64,000 nt of DNA from Azospirillaceae bacterium (GTDB taxonomy: Bacteria; Pseudomonadota; Alphaproteobacteria; Azospirillales; Azospirillaceae): the NCBI GenBank assembly GCA_035645145.1, contig DASQNC010000016.1, positions 124,001 through 188,000 of the forward strand. The letters are read 5' to 3'. The notes beneath the pieces are model-generated. The model saw only the letters and a list, made by a program, of their open reading frames with translations. It was not told the origin of the DNA and ran no database searches. Numbering within the stretch: position 1 is the first letter of the stretch; every line of letters starts with the position of its first letter. The position numbers and the translations under genes are program-made. Positions 17,879-26,799 of the stretch are shown here, one piece after another.

Positions 17879-18621
17879 AGCCGCTGCCCCGTCACGTAGC
17901 GCTGCACCTCGGGATCGTCGAGCACCTGGTCCGGCGGGTCGTCGGCGATGATCCGCCCGCTGTAGAAGGCGACCACCCGGTCGGCGTAGCGGGTCACGAT
18001 GTCCATGTCGTGCTCGACGAACAGGACGGTCACCGCCTCGGCCGCGAGCGCCCCCATCACCGTGTCCATCATCCCGAACTTCTCTTCGGCGCTGACGCCG
18101 CTGGTGGGCTCGTCCAGCAGCAGCAGGCGGGGGCTGCGGGTCAGCGCCATGGCGATGTCCAGCAGCTTGCGCATACCGCCCGGCAGTTCCGAAACCAAGC
18201 GCCCCGCCTGGTCCACCAGACCGAAGCGATTCAGGATCTCCTCGGCCCGGGCGCGGCGGCCGCCGCCGTCCGCGGGCTCCCAGAAGGACAGGCCCTCGCC
18301 CCCTGCCACCGCCACGAGCATGTTTTCCAGTACGGTCAGGTTCACGGCCAGTTGCGGGATCTGGAACGACCGGCTGACCCCCAGCCGCGTGATCCGGCGC
18401 GGCGACAGCGCGGTGATGTCGTGCCCGTCCAGATGGATGCTGCCCTTGTCGGGCTTCAGGTACCCGGTGACCATGTTGACGAAGGTGGTCTTGCCGGCAC
18501 CGTTGCTGCCGATCAGGCTCAGCCGCTGGCCGGCGGGCACATCCACCGACACCCCTTCGGCCGCCACCACCGCTCCGAAGCTCTTGGCGAGACCGCGCGC
18601 GGACAGGACGATTTCGGTCAT
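17875..18621 (-). CDS. livG: Liv-type ABC transporter ATP-binding protein LivG
   Basis: A 248-residue ATPase with Walker A GSNGAGKTT, signature ELPGGMRKLLDIAMAL and Walker B LLLLDEPTSGVS. The C-terminal segment FVEHDMDIV is characteristic of LivG. The ATG at 18621 overlaps the livM stop (ATGA). The frame is open further upstream, but that part lies within livM and is not conserved. The signature motif has P instead of S (LPGGM), a variation seen in some LivG proteins. Confidence 0.9.
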   Translation of the reverse strand: MTEIVLSARGLAKSFGAVVAAEGVSVDVPAGQRLSLIGSNGAGKTTFVNMVTGYLKPDKGSIHLDGHDITALSPRRITRLGVSRSFQIPQLAVNLTVLENMLVAVAGGEGLSFWEPADGGGRRARAEEILNRFGLVDQAGRLVSELPGGMRKLLDIAMALTRSPRLLLLDEPTSGVSAEEKFGMMDTVMGALAAEAVTVLFVEHDMDIVTRYADRVVAFYSGRIIADDPPDQVLDDPEVQRYVTGQRL

Positions 18622-19637
18622 GTCGACACCTTCCGGTCGCGGACCCGGCCTGCGGCGGTTCCGGGGGGAACCGCTCCGGGCGCCGCCTCCGGCTCCGCCC
18701 TGGCCCGTCTGCGCGCGCGGCGGGCCCACAGCGAGCCCAGCCCTTCGGGCAGGAACACGATGACCAGCAGCAGGAACAACCCCAGCGCCAACTGCCAGGT
18801 GTTGGGGAAGTAGAGGCTGGAGAAGGACCGCACGAGTTCCAGCAGCACGGCGGCGACGAACACCGCGACGACGCTGTGGTGGCCGGCCAGGATCGCCGCG
18901 AACACGAATTCGCCCGATGTGGTCCAGTACGAGAAGTTCGGGTCGATGTGGCCGAGCGTCATCACGCTGAGCGCGCCGCCGATGCCGCCGAGCGTGGCGG
19001 CGACCGCGAAGTTCACGGCGACCACGCCCCGCACCGACATGCCGAGGTATTCCACCCGCAGCTCGTTGTCCTGCACCGCCAGCGAGACCAGTCCGCGCAC
19101 CGAACGGAAGTGGATCGCGGCGAGCACCCCGGCGATGCCCGTCGCCACCACCGCCGTCGCGAACAGACCGTACTCCGCCAGCAGGGTTCCGAAGAACGTC
19201 GGGCGGCTCATGTTGAAGCCGTCCGACCCGCCGAGGGCCGGCGACTTCACCAGCGCGCCGTAGAGCACCATGGACATCGCAAGCGTCAGCATGGCGAAGA
19301 AGATGCCGCGGTAGCGCGCCAGAAGCGGCCCGATGAGGATGCCGGGGACCGCACCGCAGACGCCGCCCAGCAGCAGCAGTGCCGGCGCCTCGGTGATGCC
19401 CAGCCGGTTGAAGGCCAGCGCCGCGGCGTAGCCGCCCGTGGCGAACATGAGCCCCTGCCCGAACGAGACGACGCCGCTGCGCATCAGGAAGGTGATGCCC
19501 AGCGTCACCAGCCCGTTCGCCGCGGCCATGGTGCCGAGGAACAGGAGCCAGCTCGGCAGCACCAGGCCCAGGGCGAGCAGGGCGGCCACGACCGCCGCCC
19601 CGACCGCCGGCAACGCAAGGGGACCCGCCCGTGCCAT
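18618..19637 (-). CDS. livM: Liv-type ABC transporter permease LivM
   Basis: A 339-residue integral membrane protein with about nine or ten hydrophobic helices, of the LivM group. Conserved stretches include GVVSFGQGLMFATGGYAAAL and the permease/ATPase coupling region around AVQDNELRVEYLGMSV. It forms the inner-membrane channel with LivH. It starts one base after the livH stop and overlaps livG by four bases. The C-terminal tail (about 30 residues) is basic and proline/alanine-rich and probably cytoplasmic. Confidence 0.88.
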   Translation of the reverse strand: MARAGPLALPAVGAAVVAALLALGLVLPSWLLFLGTMAAANGLVTLGITFLMRSGVVSFGQGLMFATGGYAAALAFNRLGITEAPALLLLGGVCGAVPGILIGPLLARYRGIFFAMLTLAMSMVLYGALVKSPALGGSDGFNMSRPTFFGTLLAEYGLFATAVVATGIAGVLAAIHFRSVRGLVSLAVQDNELRVEYLGMSVRGVVAVNFAVAATLGGIGGALSVMTLGHIDPNFSYWTTSGEFVFAAILAGHHSVVAVFVAAVLLELVRSFSSLYFPNTWQLALGLFLLLVIVFLPEGLGSLWARRARRRARAEPEAAPGAVPPGTAAGRVRDRKVST

Positions 19638-19638
19638 C

Positions 19639-20535
19639 TCAAATCCTCCTCGCGGCGGGCCGCTGGAACAGGCCCTCGGGCCGGACGATCAGCACCGCCA
19701 CCATGACCAGGTAGATGCTGAACAGCTCGGCCGCCGGGAACAGGTGGACCGAGGCGGCGCGGGCCAACCCGACGATCACGGCCCCCACGGCCGCACCCGC
19801 GATGCTGCCGAGCCCGCCGATGATCACGACGGCGAAGCTGAGGATGATCACGCCGACGCTGATCCCCGGCTGGACCGAAATCATCGGCGCGGTGAACGCC
19901 CCGCCGAGCGCCGCGAGGAAGGTGCCGAACATGAAGGCGAGGACGTACACCCGCCCGACGTTGACGCCCATGCTGGCGCTCATCTCGGCATTGTGGATCA
20001 CGGCCAGCACGATCTTGCCGTGCACGGTCCGGTTCAGCCCGAACCAGACGCCCAGGCCGCACACCAGGGCCAGTGCGAGCAGGGCGAAGTCGTAGCCCAC
20101 ATAGAACAGCGGGCCGAACGCCACATCGCCGAAAAGCGAATAGGGTTCGGTCACGTAGTAGGGGTTCACCCCCCAGATCAGCTTGGTCACATCCTCGAAG
20201 ATCAGGAACAGGGCATAGGTGACCAGGACCAGCAGCACCTCGTTGCGGCCATAGAACCGCCGCAGCAGCCCGCGCTCCACGATCGGGGCGACCACCAGGG
20301 CCACGGCGGCGGCGCCCACCAGCATGGACAGCAGCGAAACGACGGGTGCCAGCCCGGCCGTGGTGGTCAGGCCGACGAAGCTCGCCGCCGCATAGGCGCC
20401 GAAGGCGTAGAGGCTGCCGTGGGCGACGTTCAGAACCTTGAGCACGCCGAAGATCAGCGTCAGCCCGAGGGCGACGATGAACAGCCACGAAGCATAGATC
20501 AGGCCATCCACCACGACGGTCAGGAACAGGTCCAT
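19639..20535 (-). CDS. livH: Liv-type ABC transporter permease LivH
   Basis: A 298-residue membrane permease with about eight helices. Family motifs are NVAHGSLYAFGAYAAA near the N-terminus and the loop VIHNAEMSASMGVNVGRVY. The ATG at 20535 (MDLFLTVV) fits the usual length of about 300; a longer in-frame start adds seven residues with no better Shine-Dalgarno. It is separated from the binding-protein gene by 83 bases that contain a strong hairpin. Confidence 0.88.
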   Translation of the reverse strand: MDLFLTVVVDGLIYASWLFIVALGLTLIFGVLKVLNVAHGSLYAFGAYAAASFVGLTTTAGLAPVVSLLSMLVGAAAVALVVAPIVERGLLRRFYGRNEVLLVLVTYALFLIFEDVTKLIWGVNPYYVTEPYSLFGDVAFGPLFYVGYDFALLALALVCGLGVWFGLNRTVHGKIVLAVIHNAEMSASMGVNVGRVYVLAFMFGTFLAALGGAFTAPMISVQPGISVGVIILSFAVVIIGGLGSIAGAAVGAVIVGLARAASVHLFPAAELFSIYLVMVAVLIVRPEGLFQRPAARRI

Positions 20536-20563
20536 GGGCGCCGTCCGCTGCAACAACGAAGGC

Positions 20564-20591
20564 GTGCCCCCGCGCCGAAGCGCAGGGGCAC
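20564..20591 (-). promoter_or_regulatory. Intercistronic hairpin between livK and livH
   Basis: A 7-bp outer stem (GTGCCCC/GGGGCAC) continues after one C-A mismatch into a 4-bp GCGC stem closing a CGAA tetraloop. It lies between the binding-protein gene and the permease genes. Such hairpins usually stabilise the upstream transcript or reduce read-through, giving more binding protein than permease. Confidence 0.65.
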
Positions 20592-20618
20592 AGGGTCAGG
20601 CGGAGGGGGACCGGCCGC

Positions 20619-21944
20619 CTATTCGCACTTCGCGCCCGGGAAGCCGGCCTTGATCCAGTCCTGGCTGGTCATGTTGGGCGGCGGGTTCACGCACTCCGCG
20701 TCGAAGCGCTGGATGTCGTCCAGCACCACCATCCTGCGCTGCGGGTCGTAGCGGGTGCGGCCGATCGCGGTGGGCTGCACCGCCTGGTGGCCGTTGCCCA
20801 GCGCCATGCGGATGCGGCCCCCGGGCGCCTCCCATTCCGAACCGCGCAGGGCAGCCGCGATCTGCTCGTTGTTCGGCTTGCGGCCGCCGTTCTCGGCCAT
20901 CGCCTTCTCCACCGCGAGCTTCAGGCCCAGGAGCGCCTGCGCCATGCGGTAGGGGGCCTGCACCGGATAGACGGTGTGCTGGGCCTGGTAGATGCTCCAG
21001 AACCACTGGTTCAGCGGCGTGTCCGGCGACATCAGCCCATAGGCGCCGCGGCCGCCCAGGATGATGCCGTCCGGCACCTTGTCGCCCAGCGGCGGCAGCA
21101 CATGGTCCGCCGCGCTCAGGACCACCTGGCTGCGCCGGAACAGCCCGCGCGGCCCCGCCTGCAGAATGAACGCCTGGAGGTCGCCGCCCCAGAGGCTCGA
21201 ATGCACGATCTGGGACCCGCTGCGCAGCAGGGCGGAGATCTCGGTCCCGTACTGGCCGGAGCCGAAGGCGGGCAGCAGGTCGGACTCCACCTTGTGGCCG
21301 GGGTAGAGCTGCTGCATGGCCAGGACGAAGTCGGTGCGGGAGTCATGGCCCCAGGCGTAGTCCTGGTTGATGAGGCTGATGGTGTCAGCCTTCACGTTCC
21401 GGGTCTTCAGGTACCGGGCCAGGGCGACGTTATCCATCGCGCCGTGGGATGCGGTCCGGAACACGTACTGGTACTGGCGCTCTTCGAAGATCCGCGGCGT
21501 GCCGCAGTCGTAGAGGATCAGGAGGCGCTTCAACTCCTCGGCGGCGGGGGCGACGGCCAGGCAGTCGCCGGAGCTGACGTAGCCGACCGCCACGTCCACG
21601 TTCTCGCGCTGGAACAGGTTGCGCAGCTCCTGGACCTGCTTGGTGGCGCCGCCGTTCTCGTCCACCACGACCGGCTCGATGCGCATGCCGCCGAAGCCGA
21701 CCTTGTCGTACGGCGCCGGCCCCTCCCCCTTGTTCAGGGCCTCGACCAGGACCTTGCCACCGTTCCAAGCCGGCACGCCGAAGCTTTCCGCGGCGGGACC
21801 GGACAGGAAGGTGATGATGCCGATGCGGAAGGTCTCCTGCGCGGCGGCCGGCACAGCCCACGCGGCGGCCGCGAGGGCGATCCCCGCAGCCGCGCCCCGG
21901 AGCCAGGTGCGATGGCGGACGCGATCCCTGGGGTGCCTGGTCAT
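20619..21944 (-). CDS. Liv-type ABC transporter periplasmic binding protein
   Basis: A 441-residue type I periplasmic binding protein. The N-terminus has basic residues, a hydrophobic helix and an AAAQ cleavage site near residue 36. The mature part begins FRIGIITFLSGPAAESFG. It binds the solute and delivers it to LivHM. ATG 21944 has GGAGGAG upstream. It is longer than LivK/LivJ (about 370), like binding proteins reported for aromatic or other carboxylates. It is the first gene of the transporter/acyl-CoA ligase operon and diverges from selO. Confidence 0.88.
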   Translation of the reverse strand: MTRHPRDRVRHRTWLRGAAAGIALAAAAWAVPAAAQETFRIGIITFLSGPAAESFGVPAWNGGKVLVEALNKGEGPAPYDKVGFGGMRIEPVVVDENGGATKQVQELRNLFQRENVDVAVGYVSSGDCLAVAPAAEELKRLLILYDCGTPRIFEERQYQYVFRTASHGAMDNVALARYLKTRNVKADTISLINQDYAWGHDSRTDFVLAMQQLYPGHKVESDLLPAFGSGQYGTEISALLRSGSQIVHSSLWGGDLQAFILQAGPRGLFRRSQVVLSAADHVLPPLGDKVPDGIILGGRGAYGLMSPDTPLNQWFWSIYQAQHTVYPVQAPYRMAQALLGLKLAVEKAMAENGGRKPNNEQIAAALRGSEWEAPGGRIRMALGNGHQAVQPTAIGRTRYDPQRRMVVLDDIQRFDAECVNPPPNMTSQDWIKAGFPGAKCE

Positions 21945-22236
21945 GGACGTTCTCCTCCGCTGGGCGGCGCGGCGGCGTCGGCCGGCCTTGCCTTGGGCAT
22001 TGATTGCCAGTGGGAAGCGTCCCCCTTGACCGCGTGCGTCGGCACCCGCCTTTTCGGTTGGAAGCAGGACGCAAACGGGGTTACCCAGTCGATCCGGGCG
22101 CATGGGCGCCCGTCCCTGCGGGCACGCCGACGGTTGCGAGCGGGTTGATGCTTGTGGAGTGGGCGGACCGCGGCCACCGGCCAGCCCCCTCCACGACGCG
22201 GCGTTCGGCAACGGGTGGCATGGAAAGGCGCACGGA

Positions 22237-23655
22237 ATGCCGGTTTCGCCCAACTATAGCCCGGACCCCCGGCACGCCGAACTCGGCGAAGGGTTCTTCG
22301 ACGTCGTGCAAGCCGCAGGGTTCCCGCGGCACATCCTGCGCCACCGCAACCAGCGCTGGGCGGACCGGGTGGGTTTGGGCACGCTGACGCCGGAGGAATG
22401 GATCGCCCATTTCGGCCGGTTCGAGCCGCTGCCCGACAACCTGCCCGCCCCATTGGCCCTGCGGTATCACGGGCACCAGTTCATGGTCTACAACCCGAAC
22501 CTGGGCGACGGACGGGGATTCCTGTTCGCGCAGGTCCGGGATCCCGTGGACGGCCGCCTGCTGGATCTCGCCACCAAGGGCAGCGGGCGCACACCCTGGT
22601 CGCGCAGCGGGGACGGGCGGCTGACGCTGAAGGGCGGCGTGCGCGAGGTGCTGGCGACCGAGATGCTGGAAGCGCTCGGCGTCGACACGTCCAAAAGTTT
22701 CAGCCTGATCGAAACCGGCGAGGCGCTGCACCGGCAGGACGAGCCGTCGCCCACGCGCGCGTCCGTCCTGGTCCGGCTCAGCCACTCCCACATCCGGATC
22801 GGCTCGTTCCAGCGCCACGCCCATGCGGGGGACAAGGAGCGCCTGCAACGGCTGGCCGACTACACGCTGCGCACCTACATGCCCCACGCATGGGTGGAGG
22901 ATCCGGCGGCCCGCGCGGCCGCGCTGCTGCGCGAAGCCTGCGTCAACGTGGCGAAGATGGGGGCCGGCTGGTACGCCGCCGGCTTCGTGCACGGGGTGCT
23001 CAACACCGACAATGTGACGGTGACGGGCGAAAGCTTCGACTACGGTCCCTACCGCTTCCTGCCCGCCTACGACCCGATGTTCACGGCCGCGTACTTCGAC
23101 CACAGCGGCCTTTACGCCTTCGGCCAGCAGCCGGGCATCCTGAACTGGAACCTGGAACGGTTCGCCGAGGCCCTGACCTTCCTGTGCGAGGAGGGCCCGC
23201 TCGTCGAGGCGCTGGAGACGTTCCCCCCCGCGTTCGAAACGGCGCTCCGGTCGGAGGTGCTGCGGCGCCTTGCCCTCAAGCCCCGCGGCTTCGATCCGGA
23301 CGGCGAGCTGGTCCGCAACCTGTACCGGTTCCTGGCGGCCAGCGGTGCCGCGTACGAGCGGGTGTTCTTCGACTGGTACGGCGGTCCGGCCGGGGCCGCG
23401 CGGGCGGACGCCAGCCCGCAGGCCGACAAGTACACCGGCACGGAGTTCGAGGCGTTCAAGGCCACGTTGGCGGCGTACACGCCCTCCGACGACCACCGTC
23501 CGGATGCGCCGTACTTCGCCGGCGCGCCCTGCATGCTCCTGATCGACGAAGTCGAACGCATCTGGGCCCCGATCGCGGAGGCCGACGACTGGTCGCTGTT
23601 CGAAGCCAAGCTCGCAGCCATCCGCGAAATGGCGGACGCCTACGGAACGGCATAG
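22237..23655 (+). CDS. selO: Protein adenylyltransferase SelO (YdiU family)
   Basis: A 472-residue pseudokinase-fold enzyme that transfers AMP to protein hydroxyls. Seen motifs are RYHGHQFMVYNPNLGDGRG, the lysine region LATKGSGRTPWSRSGDGR, the glutamate region GGVREVLATEMLEALGV, and the metal/nucleotide site HGVLNTDNVTVTGESFDYGP. In E. coli SelO a C-terminal cysteine forms a regulatory disulphide; this protein ends DAYGTA with no cysteine there. The start is the ATG at 22237, where family similarity begins. It is monocistronic and divergent from the transporter operon. AMPylation in redox stress is known for the family. Confidence 0.85.
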   Translation: MPVSPNYSPDPRHAELGEGFFDVVQAAGFPRHILRHRNQRWADRVGLGTLTPEEWIAHFGRFEPLPDNLPAPLALRYHGHQFMVYNPNLGDGRGFLFAQVRDPVDGRLLDLATKGSGRTPWSRSGDGRLTLKGGVREVLATEMLEALGVDTSKSFSLIETGEALHRQDEPSPTRASVLVRLSHSHIRIGSFQRHAHAGDKERLQRLADYTLRTYMPHAWVEDPAARAAALLREACVNVAKMGAGWYAAGFVHGVLNTDNVTVTGESFDYGPYRFLPAYDPMFTAAYFDHSGLYAFGQQPGILNWNLERFAEALTFLCEEGPLVEALETFPPAFETALRSEVLRRLALKPRGFDPDGELVRNLYRFLAASGAAYERVFFDWYGGPAGAARADASPQADKYTGTEFEAFKATLAAYTPSDDHRPDAPYFAGAPCMLLIDEVERIWAPIAEADDWSLFEAKLAAIREMADAYGTA

Positions 23656-23675
23656 GCGGCAACGGGGCGGGAAGC

Positions 23676-23701
23676 GGCCGGCCGCGTCCGGGCGGCCGGC
23701 C
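23676..23701 (+). terminator. Hairpin after selO
   Basis: GGCCGGCCGC and GCGGCCGGCC form a perfect 10-bp stem with a six-base loop, 20 bases after the selO stop. No T-run is present. Confidence 0.5.
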
Positions 23702-23809
23702 CGGACGTCATACCGCCGAGCGCATGTGGCCATGCACCCGGCTTGTTCCTCAATCGCCGGCGCTCCGCTTGGTGTGCGCGCCATCCGGCGCGGGGCGCGG
23801 TCCCGTCCG

Positions 23810-23843
23810 CCGCCGAGCGAGAGTCAAAACTCTCGCTCGGCGG
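23810..23843 (-). terminator. 14-bp perfect hairpin after the thiolase gene
   Basis: Arms at 23810-23823 and 23830-23843 are perfectly complementary around a six-base loop (TCAAAA on the + strand). It begins two bases after the thiolase stop on the minus strand. It may also stop transcription arriving from selO. Confidence 0.6.
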
Positions 23844-23845
23844 TA

Positions 23846-25018
23846 TCAAAGCCGCTCGACGATGGTGGCGTTGGCCAGCCCGCCGCCCTCGCACATGGTC
23901 TGCAGGCCCCAGCGCTTGCCGCGGTCGTGCAGCGCGTGGACCAGCGTGGCCATCAGCTTGGTGCCCGATGCGCCCAGAGGGTGGCCGAGCGCGATGGCGC
24001 CGCCGTTCACGTTCAGCCGCTCGGGATCGGCGCCGGTGTGCTTCAACCAGGCCATGGGCACCGACGCGAACGCCTCGTTCACCTCGAACAGGTCGATGTC
24101 GTCGATGGACATGCCGGCCCGCTTCAGCACCTTGTCGGTGCAGTACAGCGGCTCCTCCAGCATGATCACCGGGTCGCCGCCGCTGACCGCCATGGTGTGG
24201 ATGCGGGCCAGCGGCTCCACCCCCAGCGCCTTCAGGCCGCGCTCGTTCACGACCATCACGCCCGAGGCGCCGTCGCAGATCTGGCTGGACGAGGCCGCGG
24301 TGAGGCGGCCGCCCTCCCGCAGCAGTTTCACGCCCGCGATGCCTTCGCGCGACGCGTCGAAGCGGATGCCCTCGTCCACCTTGTGCATTTCGGTCGTGCC
24401 GTCGGGCAGCCGGACCGGGACGGGCAGGACCTCGCGCTCGAAACGGCCGGCCTGGGTGGCGGCGATCGCCTTCTGATGGCTTTGGAACGCGAACTCGTCC
24501 ATCTGCTCCTTCGAGAAGCCGTGCTTCTCGGCCATCATCTCCGCGCCGGTGAACTGACTGAACACGATGTCGGGATAGCGCTCCTCCTGCCGGGGGCTCT
24601 TGTAGTTGCCGTAACCCGCCTTGGTCAGGAAGTCGGAGGAAAGGCCCATGGGCACGCGGCTCATGCTTTCCACGCCGGCCGCGATGACCACATCCATGAT
24701 GCCCGACATCACGGTGGCGGCCGCGAAGTGCAGCGCCTGCTGGGACGAGCCGCATTGGCGGTCGACCGACACGCCGGGCACGCGTTCGGGCAATTTGGAG
24801 GCCAGCACCGCGCCGCGGGCGATGTTGCTGGCCTGCTCGCCGGCTTGGCCGACGCAGCCCATGATGACATCTTCGACCAGGTCCGGGTCGGCGCCGGCAC
24901 GCTCCACCAGCGCGTCCAGGACCACGCCCGCCAGATCGGCCGGATGCCATCCCGAGACCCGTCCGTTCCGGCGCCCGCCCGCCGTGCGGACCGCGGCCAC
25001 GATGTATGCTTCGGGCAT
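23846..25018 (-). CDS. Thiolase (acetyl-CoA acyltransferase)
   Basis: A 390-residue thiolase that cleaves a 3-ketoacyl-CoA with CoA, or condenses two acyl-CoAs. The acyl-carrying cysteine is in SVDRQCGSSQQAL. The C-terminal catalytic parts are NVNGGAIALGHPLGASG (His) and, where the family has a cysteine in CxGGG, MCEGGGLANATIVE. Length matches FadA-type thiolases. AAGGGGAA precedes the ATG. A role in fatty-acid or aromatic degradation is likely. It stands alone between two hairpins and the TPR regulator. Confidence 0.9.
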   Translation of the reverse strand: MPEAYIVAAVRTAGGRRNGRVSGWHPADLAGVVLDALVERAGADPDLVEDVIMGCVGQAGEQASNIARGAVLASKLPERVPGVSVDRQCGSSQQALHFAAATVMSGIMDVVIAAGVESMSRVPMGLSSDFLTKAGYGNYKSPRQEERYPDIVFSQFTGAEMMAEKHGFSKEQMDEFAFQSHQKAIAATQAGRFEREVLPVPVRLPDGTTEMHKVDEGIRFDASREGIAGVKLLREGGRLTAASSSQICDGASGVMVVNERGLKALGVEPLARIHTMAVSGGDPVIMLEEPLYCTDKVLKRAGMSIDDIDLFEVNEAFASVPMAWLKHTGADPERLNVNGGAIALGHPLGASGTKLMATLVHALHDRGKRWGLQTMCEGGGLANATIVERL

Positions 25019-25166
25019 TGTCCGTTCCCCTTCCCTGCCGACACTGTTGCATGGCCGCCGTGCGATTTAAGGCCGGCGGCTTCTTGCCGGGCAGACTGCC
25101 GAACGGTCGTTTGGCGATCAACCCCCACTTTGGCGTCATGCCCGCCCGTCGGCGGCATGGCGGCCG

Positions 25167-26615
25167 TCACTCCGGGACGCCGACCTTCCGCAGCCCTTCG
25201 ACGAACACCTCGCAGTGGGCGAACTTGCCGAGGTTGCGGCGGAGCACCGACAGGCGCAGGGGCGGGCCGATGCGGTTGCGGACCTCGATGAAATCCCGCG
25301 CCTCCTCGATCAGTCCGAGGTGGCCGCAGCAACTGATCAGGGCATTGTAGTGCCCGGAGTACTCCCCGAACGCGGCCACCGACATCCGCAGGAAGGGAAG
25401 CCCCTCGGCGAAGCGGTGGGCCGCCAGCAGGGCCAGGCCATGGATGGACGTGTAGAAGCCCGAAAAGGTGTCCAGCGGGCTCATGCGCAGGGCCCGCCCG
25501 GTCTCGGCGATGGCCTCGTCGAACGCGCCCGCCCGCAGAAGCGCCCATCCGTACGCCGTATGGCCCAGCGCGAAGCTCGGGTTCAGGTTGAGTGCCGTCC
25601 GGAGTTCGACCAGGGCCTGCTCGTGATGGCCCATGGTGCTGAGGCACAGGCCGGAGACCATCCGGGCCCAGGGATCGCCCGGATCGAGGGAGAGGGCGTC
25701 CTGGGCATGGGCGGACGCCCGCCGGTACCCCTCGGGCGTGTCCGGAACCCAGTAGCACAGCGCGGCCCACCAGACGGCCCAGCTCAGCAACGCATGGGCC
25801 CTGGCATAGTCGGGTTCCATTTCGGTCGCCTTGCGGAGAAGGGCCTGCGCCTCCTCGTTCCGTTTGCGCTCCACCCGGTTGACCAGGCCCATGGCGCGGA
25901 CGACGAGGCCCCAGGCGTCGATGCTGTCCGGCTGCTTGCCCGAGGCCCGGAATCCTTCCTCGGCGTACAGGTGCGGCTCCACCGCGGCCACGACACGCTC
26001 GGTGATGTCGTCCTGGACCGCGAAGATGTCCTGCAGGTCGCGGTCGTACTTCTCCGCCCAGATGTGTTTGCCCGTCCCGGCGTCGATGAGCTGGCCGGTG
26101 ATGCGGATACGCTGGCCCGCCGTGCGGACGCTGCCTTCCAGGACGTAGCGCACACCCAGCTCGCGCGCCGCCTGCCGCACGTCGATGGCCTTGCCCTTGT
26201 AGGCGAAGGTGGAATTGCGGGCGATGACGAACAGCCAGCGCAACCGCGCAAGTGCCGTGATGACGTCCTCGGTGATGCCATCCGCCAGGTAGTCCTGCTC
26301 GGGGTCAGCGCTCAGATTGGTGAAGGGAAGAACCGCGATGGAGGGCGCGTCGAGGTACTTCGCCCCCGTATTGGCTACGTGCCGCGCGGCGCCCGTCGGC
26401 GTGCGGCCCGAACCTTCGGCGCAATCGGATCGGAGTGAAAGGTCCGTATGGCTCTCAACGATGGACAGGGTCTTGTCCGAGAAGATTCCGACCAGCAGCT
26501 TGTCGACCGTGGACTTCCCAAGCTTGGTCTTAAAGGCGAACTGCTCCCGGGACATCCTTTCGCGGGCGATGTAGTCCCTGACCTTCCCCGCTATCCGCTT
26601 CCTGTCGTCCAACAT
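25167..26615 (-). CDS. HTH-TolB-like-TPR protein, adenylate cyclase-associated type
   Basis: A 482-residue protein. Residues 1-50 look like a helix-turn-helix (REQFAFKTKLGKSTVDKLL). Residues about 90-220 are the TolB/FlgO-like domain (IAVLPFTNLSADPEQDYLAD and GVRYVLEGSVRTAG) that often accompanies class III adenylate cyclases. Residues about 240-480 hold TPR-like repeats. No cyclase domain is present. ATG 26615 has GGAGAGGGG upstream. It faces away from the DUF5602-like secreted protein gene, which it might regulate. The ligand and output are unknown. Confidence 0.75.
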   Translation of the reverse strand: MLDDRKRIAGKVRDYIARERMSREQFAFKTKLGKSTVDKLLVGIFSDKTLSIVESHTDLSLRSDCAEGSGRTPTGAARHVANTGAKYLDAPSIAVLPFTNLSADPEQDYLADGITEDVITALARLRWLFVIARNSTFAYKGKAIDVRQAARELGVRYVLEGSVRTAGQRIRITGQLIDAGTGKHIWAEKYDRDLQDIFAVQDDITERVVAAVEPHLYAEEGFRASGKQPDSIDAWGLVVRAMGLVNRVERKRNEEAQALLRKATEMEPDYARAHALLSWAVWWAALCYWVPDTPEGYRRASAHAQDALSLDPGDPWARMVSGLCLSTMGHHEQALVELRTALNLNPSFALGHTAYGWALLRAGAFDEAIAETGRALRMSPLDTFSGFYTSIHGLALLAAHRFAEGLPFLRMSVAAFGEYSGHYNALISCCGHLGLIEEARDFIEVRNRIGPPLRLSVLRRNLGKFAHCEVFVEGLRKVGVPE

Positions 26616-26669
26616 TGCCCCTCTCCGTCTCCGCGGAGGTCGGCCCCCGTGAAACGGTGCGAGTGATTT

Positions 26670-26695
26670 CCCGGAAAATCCAGACAACTTCCGGG
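26670..26695. promoter_or_regulatory. Inverted repeat in divergent promoter region
   Basis: CCCGGAA, 12 bases, TTCCGGG: a perfect 7-bp inverted repeat between the divergent HTH-TPR gene and the DUF5602-like gene. The spacing is suitable for a dimeric regulator. Confidence 0.3.
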
Positions 26696-26799
26696 TAGAG
26701 GCGCGGAAAAACGCCGGGCGTATACCCGCACCACGCCCGATCAAACGGGATGCATCGTCTGGTGTCCAGCCGATGTACGCAGGTGGGAGGGGAAAGACG

